Below, piece after piece: positions 5,823-11,675 of a stretch of DNA of 11,675 nucleotides. The stretch lies in the NCBI GenBank assembly GCA_026706165.1, contig JAPOZF010000203.1, positions 1 through 11,675 of the forward strand, read 5' to 3'. Both the position numbers and the translations under genes were made by a program. This stretch comes from Gemmatimonadota bacterium (GTDB lineage Bacteria; Latescibacterota; UBA2968; UBA8231). Under the pieces are notes generated by a model that did not search any database, was not told where the DNA came from, and was given only the letters and a program-made list of their open reading frames with translations. Each line of letters begins with the position of its first letter. Position 1 is the stretch's first letter.

Positions 5823-7616
5823 ATGGAAAGGAACGGACACGAAGCGCATACGCCGCTCCTGACGCTCGACCGGTCGATGCGCCCGCCGCGGTGGGCTCTG
5901 CTCGAGCGCCAGCTTCTCGACGCCCAGGCCGCGGCCTGGCTGGTGGTCTACGACCGCTATTTCGACGAGCAGGGCTACCTGCTGTGCGTGCCGCGCTGGG
6001 GCGGCGACGACGGCCCGGACGATGCCGCGGAAAACCAGCTGAACTGGACGGTGCTTCACGCCCTCGGGGCGGACGACGACCTCCTCGAGCTGTTCCGCCG
6101 CGGCTTCGAGGGCCACCTGCGGCAGTACACCGAAGCCAGAACCGTCGAGGTGCCCTTCGCCCGGGACGGCATGTACTACAAGGAGTTCCCCGTCAGCCTC
6201 GACTGGTTCCACCACGGCGAGGGATTCAGTGCCTTCTTCCATTACGGCCTCTGCGACCCATACGACCGGCGCTACCTGCAGCGCGCCAGGCGCTACGCCG
6301 GGTTCTACATGGACGAGGATCCTCAGGCCCCCAACTACGACCCGCGGCACCGTCTGATTCGCTCGCTGATGAACGGCAGCCGCGGGCCGATGCTGCGCAA
6401 GGCCACGGCGCTCGACTGGGCAGGCGACCCGATCGAGGTGGAGGGGCGTTTCAGGCTCCTGCACAGCGAGCGCAGCTACGCGGAAATGCTCGCCCATTTC
6501 GAGGAGTACACCGACGTCGCCGGCGACCACCCGAACAACCTCGGGGCGACGCAGCTCGCCCACACCGCCTTCGCCCTCGGCGGCGGCGAGCGCTACCGCG
6601 ACTGGCTGCTGGAGTACGTCGACGCCTGGGTCGAGCGCACCGACGAAAACGACGGCATCATCCCCAGCAACGTCGGTCTCGACGGCAGTATCGGCGGCGA
6701 GTGCGGCGGCCGGTGGTGGGGCGGCTGCTACGGCTGGGGGTTCACCGTCACCGTGCCCCAGACCGGGGAGCTGGCGCACCGGTGCTGCGCCTACGCCCGC
6801 GCCTTCTACGGGTTCGCCAACGCCCTGCTGATGACGGGCAGGCAGTCCTACGTCGATCTCTGGAGAGGGGTCATCGACCGCGTCAACGACAACGCCGCCG
6901 AGATCGACGGCCGCACCATGTACCCGCGCATGCACGGAGACGGGGGTTGGTACGCCCACCAATCGACCCCTTTCGACGCCGGCGCCCTGCAGACCTGGTT
7001 CTGGTCCCAGGACGCCCAGGACGCCGAACGCGTCGGCGGCGACGACTGGGTGGCTTTCGTGCGTGGAAACGGCGGTGCCTTTCCCGAAAAGGCGCTCGAG
7101 TCCGATCTCGAGCGGCTGCGCGGCCGCGTCGCCGGGATGCGCGACGACACGACCACCCCGGACACCCGCCTGTCGGACGACATGAACGGCCTGAACCCGG
7201 CGGTCACCGAGAACCTGACCCGCCTGATGCTCGGCGGCCTGCCGACGGGACGGGACGGCCACTCGCTGCACTGCCGCCTGCGCTACTTCGACGCCGACCG
7301 CCGTCGCGCCGGGTTGCCGCGGGATGTCGGGGCACTCGTCGAGGGCATGGACGCGGAAAACGTCGACGTGTCGCTGGTCAATCTCAGCCCGGTGCACGAG
7401 CGCACCGTCTTCGTCCAGGGAGGCGCCTATGCCGAGCACCGCAGCGAGGTGGTTTCCTGCGCCGGCCAGTCTGTCGAGATTCAGGGGGGGATCGACTCGC
7501 AACGGCGGTCGGCCTTCGTCGTGCGCCTGGAACCGGGATGCGGCGGGCAGCTGCGCATCCGCCAGCGGCGCTACGCGCACCCGCCGACGTTCGCCTTTCC
7601 CTGGGACCGGGCCTGA
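5823..7616 (+). CDS. Uncharacterised large protein with glycosidase-like alpha-toroid architecture
   Basis: I cannot name a characterised family for this 597-residue protein. Residues about 20-400 look like successive helical hairpins with loops rich in Trp, Tyr, Asp, Glu and Gly, the pattern of (alpha/alpha)6-toroid glycoside hydrolases, epimerases and lyases. Striking blocks are CVPRWGGDDGPDD (55-67), FARDGMYYKEFP (112-123), FYMDEDPQAPNYDP (161-174), IPSNVGLDGSIGGECGG (280-296), RWWGGCYGWGF (297-307) and MYPRMHGDGGWY (366-377). They read like conserved active-site loops with several candidate catalytic acids. Residues about 510-595 look like a beta-sandwich tail (VSLVNLSP...VFVQGGAY...FVVRLEPG). 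There is no signal peptide from ATG 5823; the longer GTG 5766 form adds a hydrophobic LSLPFFV but no proper signal sequence. It precedes a PhyH gene by 57 bases on the same strand, probably in one transcript. A role in carbohydrate or natural-product breakdown is inference. Confidence 0.8.
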   Translation: MERNGHEAHTPLLTLDRSMRPPRWALLERQLLDAQAAAWLVVYDRYFDEQGYLLCVPRWGGDDGPDDAAENQLNWTVLHALGADDDLLELFRRGFEGHLRQYTEARTVEVPFARDGMYYKEFPVSLDWFHHGEGFSAFFHYGLCDPYDRRYLQRARRYAGFYMDEDPQAPNYDPRHRLIRSLMNGSRGPMLRKATALDWAGDPIEVEGRFRLLHSERSYAEMLAHFEEYTDVAGDHPNNLGATQLAHTAFALGGGERYRDWLLEYVDAWVERTDENDGIIPSNVGLDGSIGGECGGRWWGGCYGWGFTVTVPQTGELAHRCCAYARAFYGFANALLMTGRQSYVDLWRGVIDRVNDNAAEIDGRTMYPRMHGDGGWYAHQSTPFDAGALQTWFWSQDAQDAERVGGDDWVAFVRGNGGAFPEKALESDLERLRGRVAGMRDDTTTPDTRLSDDMNGLNPAVTENLTRLMLGGLPTGRDGHSLHCRLRYFDADRRRAGLPRDVGALVEGMDAENVDVSLVNLSPVHERTVFVQGGAYAEHRSEVVSCAGQSVEIQGGIDSQRRSAFVVRLEPGCGGQLRIRQRRYAHPPTFAFPWDRA

Positions 7617-7655
7617 CCGCGCCGGCCGGGACGGTGCGTTTCGCCGACGATGCTG

Positions 7656-7663
7656 AAGAAAGG
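7656..7663 (+). promoter_or_regulatory. Ribosome binding site that favours the GTG start of the second PhyH gene
   Basis: AAGAAAGG ends 10 bases before GTG 7674, while the in-frame ATG at 7650 has no Shine-Dalgarno upstream. This favours the GTG start, although the spacing is slightly long and the ATG remains possible. Confidence 0.45.
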
Positions 7664-7673
7664 TCAAATCCTA

Positions 7674-8723
7674 GTGAGTGAAGCGCTGAGGAAATTCAGG
7701 GTCTCCAACGACGCCCTCGACGACGGGGAGGAACTGCGGTGCCGCATCGCCGAGGAGGGCTACCTGTTCTTTCGCCGCCTGCAGGACGCCGACCGCATGC
7801 TCGCCCTGCGCCGCGACATGCTCTCGGTGATTGCCGAGGCCGGTTGGCTGGTCCCCGGCACCGACCCTGCAGACGGCATCGCCGACCCGTCCAGGGCCTG
7901 CACCGAGGGGGATCCCGAGTACACCCCGGTGTACTCTGCTGTCTACAAGCTCGAATCCTTCCACCACGCCGGTCACTGGCCCGAAGTAATCGACCTCATG
8001 GGCAAAGTCATCGGCCAGCCGGTGTTGCCGCACCCGCAGAAAATCGCCCGCCTCTGGTTCCCCCAGTTCACCGACCACACCACCCCCGTGCACCAGGACT
8101 TCGTTCACTTCCAGGGGAACTTCGACACCTATACATGCTGGGCCCCGGTCGGCGACTGCCCGATCGAGCTGGGACCGCTGGCGATCCTGCCCAGGTCGCA
8201 GGAGCTGGAGGGCCTGCTCGACCACCACTCCTCCCTCGGTGCCGGGGGTTTGAAGATCGACCCCGGAGAGCTGGACGGAGAGTGGTTCAGCACCGACTTC
8301 GAGATCGGGGACACCCTGGTCTTCAACGCCCTCATGGTGCACAAGGCGCTGCCCAACCTCACCGCCGACCGGCTGCGGGTTTCGCTCGACAACCGCTACC
8401 AGGCCGTCTCCGGCACCATAGCCGAACACATGCTGCAGCCACACCTTCAGCGGCTCAGCGGACTTGCATGGGATGAGGTGTACGCGGACTGGAGCGGCTC
8501 GCGCGATCTGCGTTACTACTGGGAAGGGCTCGATCTCGAGACCCGGCCGCGCGACTTCAGCTACGCCGAACGCGGATTCGAGGAAGCTGTCGCCCAGGCC
8601 CGGCAGGGAGACGAATGGGGGCTGATCGCCATGCGCCGGGTGGTTCGCAACAACCTCAATCCGACTCAGGTCGAGATCGCGCGCGCCGTGCTGGGCGAGC
8701 TGGAAGAGATCCCCGCCGAATAG
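7674..8723 (+). CDS. Phytanoyl-CoA dioxygenase (PhyH) family Fe(II)/2-oxoglutarate oxygenase
   Basis: The 349-residue product has an intact PhyH active site: the proximal metal pair in PVHQDFVHFQG (H140, D142), the distal histidine in LMVHKALPN (H223) and candidate 2-oxoglutarate-binding arginines in DRLRVSLDNRYQ (R233/R235). The core segment YTCWAPVGDCPIELGPLAILPRSQ (starting near residue 153) and GDTLVFNAL (212-220) follow the double-stranded beta-helix pattern. A C-terminal extension of about 90 residues (260-349) is mostly helical and rich in Trp and Arg. The expected chemistry is hydroxylation of a small organic substrate with release of succinate and CO2 in the cytoplasm; the substrate is unknown. 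The GTG at 7674 is chosen for its Shine-Dalgarno; ATG 7650 would add eight residues. It follows the uncharacterised toroid-like gene by 57 bases, suggesting one operon, and differs in length and metal motif from the other PhyH gene at 2860-3594, so the two are not recent duplicates. Confidence 0.9.
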   Translation: MSEALRKFRVSNDALDDGEELRCRIAEEGYLFFRRLQDADRMLALRRDMLSVIAEAGWLVPGTDPADGIADPSRACTEGDPEYTPVYSAVYKLESFHHAGHWPEVIDLMGKVIGQPVLPHPQKIARLWFPQFTDHTTPVHQDFVHFQGNFDTYTCWAPVGDCPIELGPLAILPRSQELEGLLDHHSSLGAGGLKIDPGELDGEWFSTDFEIGDTLVFNALMVHKALPNLTADRLRVSLDNRYQAVSGTIAEHMLQPHLQRLSGLAWDEVYADWSGSRDLRYYWEGLDLETRPRDFSYAERGFEEAVAQARQGDEWGLIAMRRVVRNNLNPTQVEIARAVLGELEEIPAE

Positions 8724-8730
8724 CGCATCC

Positions 8731-8781
8731 GGACGGGGTGAGCGGCAGGAATTTCAGAGGTCATCCCGCCCCTCAGTTTTT
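8731..8781 (+). terminator. Probable intrinsic terminator after the second PhyH gene
   Basis: CGGGGTGA (8734-8741) pairs with TCATCCCG (8761-8768) over 8 bp including one G-U, and GG/CC extends the stem beyond a single mismatch. The loop is 19 bases. A run of five T (8777-8781) follows about six bases after the stem. It lies just after the plus-strand stop at 8723 and before a convergent gene. The large loop and offset T-tract lower confidence. Confidence 0.42.
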
Positions 8782-8846
8782 GCTGCCAACTCACCAAACT
8801 GCTGGATGGGCCTGAAGAGATTGTCCCGGCCGCGGTCTTCTACCGT

Positions 8847-10529
8847 TCAGTCCCCCTGGAATTCCCTTAGGAACTTGCGCTCCCCTTCGGCGGTACCGAT
8901 CAGGATCATCTCTCCGCCGTCCGGCAGCATCTCCCCGGGATCTGGGTTGACGCTGGTCGATCCGTTCAGACTTGTGGCGACGACCGAGCAGCCGGTGCGA
9001 GGTCGGATCCCGGAGGCGGCGATGCTCTTTCCCGCGAGGCTGTCCGGCACGGGGAGCCGCACCACCTCCAACCCCTCGGCGATCATCAGGGTGCTGCTCC
9101 GTTTCAAGAGGTTGGCGATCTCCCGGGCCCCCATCGAGGGGTAGGACATCACGAAATCGGTGCCGGCCCGGTGCAGCGTCGGCACGCTGCGCTCGGAGTT
9201 CGCCCTGGCGATGATCTGTATATCCGGCCTCAGCTGCCGGCAGTAGATGGCGAGGTAGACGTTGGTCTCGTCGTCCCGCGTGGTCAGCACCACGGCCGGG
9301 GCCCTGTCGATTCCCGCCTCCTTGATCACCTCTATCTCGGCGGCGGATCCGACCACGGTATTTCCGCGGTCGTCAACCGCATCCGGGTCGCGCTCGACGA
9401 TGCGGTAGTCGACCTTGCGCTCTGCCAGGGCCCTCGCCGTCGCCCGGCCGACGCGCCCGGAGCCGATGATGATCACCGGATCCGGGTTCTGGTTGTAGAT
9501 CGCGAACAGGCTGTCGTAGCGGTACAACTGCTGCCTGTTCGCCGCCAGGACCAGCACCGTGTTCTCGGCGATCAGGGCTTCCGGCCGCGCCGGCTGGAAC
9601 TCCCCCCGTTCCCAGACCCCGACGACGGTGATTCCGACGTTCCGGCGCAGGTCCGCCTCCGCCAGGGTCTTGCCGACCAGGGGGGTGCGGGTTACGGTGG
9701 CCTCGGCGATCATCAGCTCTTCGAACTCGCCGATCACGTGCGCCATCGCGTCCCCGGCGGTAATGCGCCGCGCCAGCGACTCCCCCAGCATGTCCGCCAG
9801 CTGCAGCACGTGGGTGCATCCTGCGAGCTGCAGGATGTCGACCGACGCAGGGGCATCGGCGGTCCCGATGATCGGGATCTCCTCGGAAATCCCGCGCACC
9901 GTCGAGGCTACCTGGGCGTTCACCTCGTCGCTGCAGGCGGTGACCACGAGCGCCGCTTCCGAGACGCGGGCGCGGCGGTAGGCGTCAGGGTCGTCGAGGT
10001 CTCCGACGAGGACCTTCAGGCCTTCGTCCGAGAAACGCATCGCCTCCTCCCCGTCCGACTCGATCAGCACGTAGGAGTAGTTGAACTCGGTCAGCCGCCG
10101 GATCAGGGCCATGGAGACCGGGTCGGGCCTGGTGAGCACGACGTGGTCGCGGGTACCCTGGTCGAGCTCGCGAGGTCTCCGCGCGTTGATCCGCGACTGC
10201 ACCCACGGGGTCCAGAAGAACTGCAGGAAGGTGATCGGCAGCAGCATCAGCATGAACAAGGTGCCGCTCAGCAGCACCATCATGCTGAAGGCGCGTCCGA
10301 GATCGGTGTGGAAGGTGATGTCGCCGAAACCGAGGGTCGACATCACCGTCAGCGTCCAGTACAACCCGGTGAACCAGGTGTGTTCGCGACCCTCGTGAAG
10401 CATCAGGACGTGGAAGAGGACGCTGAACAGCGCTACCAGCGCCACGAACACCGACAACAGGCGCAGCAGGCGGGAAAAGTTGCGGCGCCGCTGCGGATCG
10501 TCGAGGAAAAACCGGAGAAGCCTCAGCAT
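8847..10529 (-). CDS. Two-TM potassium channel with tandem RCK (TrkA-N/TrkA-C) domains
   Basis: The 560-residue protein begins with TM1 (about 22-45), a pore helix and filter STLGFGDITF (64-73, filter residues T65-D70), then TM2 (about 79-106), the minimal K+ channel pore. The cytoplasmic part holds two RCK units: TrkA-N 1 (about 128-270), TrkA-C 1 (about 272-337), TrkA-N 2 (about 350-475) and TrkA-C 2 (about 485-556). The second has a classical nucleotide-binding turn, IIGSGRVGRA, with E379 at the end of strand 2; the first reads VVLTRPDPVSMA and lacks the Gly-x-Gly-x-x-Gly. The layout is that of GsuK-type multi-ligand-gated channels, in which four subunits make a gating ring from eight RCK domains. 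The filter has Phe where GYGD is most common. ATG 10529 has an AGGGGGT ribosome site and lies 10 bases after the TPP enzyme stop, so the two genes are probably cotranscribed. Ligands cannot be read from the sequence. Confidence 0.93.
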   Translation of the reverse strand: MLRLLRFFLDDPQRRRNFSRLLRLLSVFVALVALFSVLFHVLMLHEGREHTWFTGLYWTLTVMSTLGFGDITFHTDLGRAFSMMVLLSGTLFMLMLLPITFLQFFWTPWVQSRINARRPRELDQGTRDHVVLTRPDPVSMALIRRLTEFNYSYVLIESDGEEAMRFSDEGLKVLVGDLDDPDAYRRARVSEAALVVTACSDEVNAQVASTVRGISEEIPIIGTADAPASVDILQLAGCTHVLQLADMLGESLARRITAGDAMAHVIGEFEELMIAEATVTRTPLVGKTLAEADLRRNVGITVVGVWERGEFQPARPEALIAENTVLVLAANRQQLYRYDSLFAIYNQNPDPVIIIGSGRVGRATARALAERKVDYRIVERDPDAVDDRGNTVVGSAAEIEVIKEAGIDRAPAVVLTTRDDETNVYLAIYCRQLRPDIQIIARANSERSVPTLHRAGTDFVMSYPSMGAREIANLLKRSSTLMIAEGLEVVRLPVPDSLAGKSIAASGIRPRTGCSVVATSLNGSTSVNPDPGEMLPDGGEMILIGTAEGERKFLREFQGD

Positions 10530-10539
10530 CGCACACCCC

Positions 10540-11675
10540 CTACGCTCTCAACGGATTCTCTCGCAGCCAGGTGATCCAGCTGATGATCTCCTGGTGGCGG
10601 TCGCGCAGAAGCACCTCGATCACTGCCGGACGCTCCGCTGCCAGCCCCCGCTCCAGCGCCCCGCGAAATCCGGCGAGATCCTCGACCCGCTCGGCATGGG
10701 CTCCGAACGAGCGGGCAAAGGCGACGAAGTCCGGGTTGGTGAGCTCGGTGTCGATGGTGCGGCCCTCGCAGTCCCGCTGCTGGGAGCCCTTGATCGCCGT
10801 CAGGGCGCCGTCGTTGACGACCACCGCGACCACGTTGATTCCATAGCGGACCGCGGTGGCCAGCTCGAAACTCCCCATCAGGAAACCGCCGTCGCCGCTG
10901 AAACAGACCACCGGCCGTTCCGGATGGGCAACCTTGGCGCCCAGGGCCGCGGGAAAGGCGTGTCCGAGGGAGACCCCGATGCAGGGATAGATGAAGGTCC
11001 TCGGGTCGGCGATCGGATACTCGGAAAAGACGGAGTAGCCGATGCCGTGCACGTCGACCGACAGGATGCCTTCCTCCGGCAGCAACTCCCGTATCTCGGG
11101 CAGCAGCGGCAGCGGCGCCTGCGCCGCAAACCGCCCGCGCCACTCCTCGAGCAGCCCGCTCCAGTGGCAGGTGGGGGGGCCGGCGGCTTCGGCCAGTCCC
11201 CGCAGGCTCGCCCGCAGATCGCCCGGAATGCCGGCGTCGCACTCGTATTCGCGGCCGATCTCGCCCTCCTCGGGATCGAGTTGCAGCAGCGGCCGCGGGA
11301 ACTCGCGGGTCCAGTTGGCCGTATCGATCGAGGTAAAGCGGCAGCCGACCGCCACCGTGCAGTCCGCGGCGGCCAGGGCCTGCCGGCCGCGGTAACCGCT
11401 GAGGTCGCACAGGGCCAGCTCGTGATCCTCCGGAAGGGCCCCCTTGCCGCGGCGCGTGGTCGCGACCGGGGCGTGAATCCCTTCCGCCAGCCGGCGAAGC
11501 TCGGCCCGGGCCCCGCTCGCGATCACCGCCCCGCCGGCCAGCAGCAACGGCCGCCGCGCGGAGCGCAACCTGGCGGCGGCGGCCCGTACCAGGGCCTCGT
11601 CGGGAGCCGGGGCGGGCTGGTGCTCGACGCGGGGGCAGACCGCGGCGTTGCCCTCCGCGGTGATCACGTCCTGGG
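10540..11675 (-). CDS. Thiamine-pyrophosphate-dependent enzyme, acetolactate synthase-like (5' end cut by window edge)
   Basis: The frame runs open from the right edge to a TAG at 10540, giving 377 visible residues. They cover the central and C-terminal domains of the IlvB/benzoylformate decarboxylase-type superfamily: a TPP_enzyme_M Rossmann domain (about 30-160; RPLLLAGGAV, ADCTVAVGCRF, LLQLDPE) and the PP domain (about 190-355) with the TPP/Mg motif GDGGFLMGSFELA...VVVNDGA, whose GDG (260-262) and N287 have the canonical spacing. The N-terminal PYR domain with the catalytic glutamate lies outside the window, so an internal GTG at 11667 is not the real start. Superfamily members join or decarboxylate 2-oxo acids. 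The segment after the motif, ALTAIKGSQQRDCEGRTIDTEL, is not one I can tie to a known specificity. The channel gene follows after 10 bases. The class is sure; the reaction is not. Confidence 0.9.
   Translation of the reverse strand, partial: QDVITAEGNAAVCPRVEHQPAPAPDEALVRAAAARLRSARRPLLLAGGAVIASGARAELRRLAEGIHAPVATTRRGKGALPEDHELALCDLSGYRGRQALAAADCTVAVGCRFTSIDTANWTREFPRPLLQLDPEEGEIGREYECDAGIPGDLRASLRGLAEAAGPPTCHWSGLLEEWRGRFAAQAPLPLLPEIRELLPEEGILSVDVHGIGYSVFSEYPIADPRTFIYPCIGVSLGHAFPAALGAKVAHPERPVVCFSGDGGFLMGSFELATAVRYGINVVAVVVNDGALTAIKGSQQRDCEGRTIDTELTNPDFVAFARSFGAHAERVEDLAGFRGALERGLAAERPAVIEVLLRDRHQEIISWITWLRENPLRA

Noticed and set aside
5808..7667. A 619-codon minus-strand frame opposite the toroid-like gene
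   Set aside because: Its translation is rich in Val/Ala/Gly with no motif, and it overlaps a plus-strand frame with strong block structure. It is a codon-bias artefact.
1..11675. Search for CRISPR repeats, tRNA or rRNA genes, transposase genes, integrase sites and phage or defence modules
   Set aside because: No regularly spaced repeats, cloverleaf-like sequences, transposase or integrase motifs, or toxin-antitoxin-like pairs could be recognised on either strand by eye.

Overview
The window is GC-rich bacterial chromosome with dense coding, short intergenic gaps and alternating strands. I see no rRNA, tRNA, CRISPR array, insertion sequence or phage gene. A small secreted Spy-like protein with a clear signal peptide suggests a diderm bacterium. 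The gene mix (two different phytanoyl-CoA dioxygenase-type enzymes, an SMP-30 lactonase, a xylose-isomerase-like TIM barrel, a 'LigB'-type ATP-dependent DNA ligase and a large uncharacterised helical-repeat protein) resembles uncultured environmental lineages such as Acidobacteriota, Latescibacterota or Poribacteria. That placement is an inference from gene content; no phylogenetic marker is present.

Layout from left to right: (1) a HAD-family phosphatase on the minus strand, cut by the left edge (1-636); (2) a divergent SMP-30/gluconolactonase-like gene on the plus strand (846-1730); (3) a convergent gap with two GC-rich hairpins; (4) a minus-strand run, read right to left: ATP-dependent DNA ligase (4159-5700), Spy-like secreted protein (3680-4093), PhyH-type dioxygenase with a His-Gly-Gly in place of the usual His-x-Asp (2860-3594), and sugar isomerase/epimerase-like TIM barrel (1970-2740); (5) a plus-strand pair made of a large uncharacterised alpha-toroid-like protein (5823-7616) and a second PhyH-type dioxygenase with an intact His-x-Asp...His triad (7674-8723), ending at a plausible rho-independent terminator; (6) a minus-strand pair 10 bp apart, a thiamine-pyrophosphate enzyme cut by the right edge (10540-11675) followed by a two-TM potassium channel with tandem RCK domains (8847-10529).

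The left and centre look like carbohydrate or small-molecule catabolism: a lactonase, an isomerase, two Fe(II)/2-oxoglutarate-type oxygenases and a protein with a glycosidase-like architecture. The DNA ligase, the Spy-like protein and the K+ channel are house-keeping or stress functions with no obvious link to it. The items most worth pursuing are the PhyH protein with the altered metal triad, the conserved-looking but unnamed protein at 5823-7616 paired with a PhyH enzyme, and the TPP enzyme/K+ channel pairing. I found no convincing sign of a wholly new multi-gene system.
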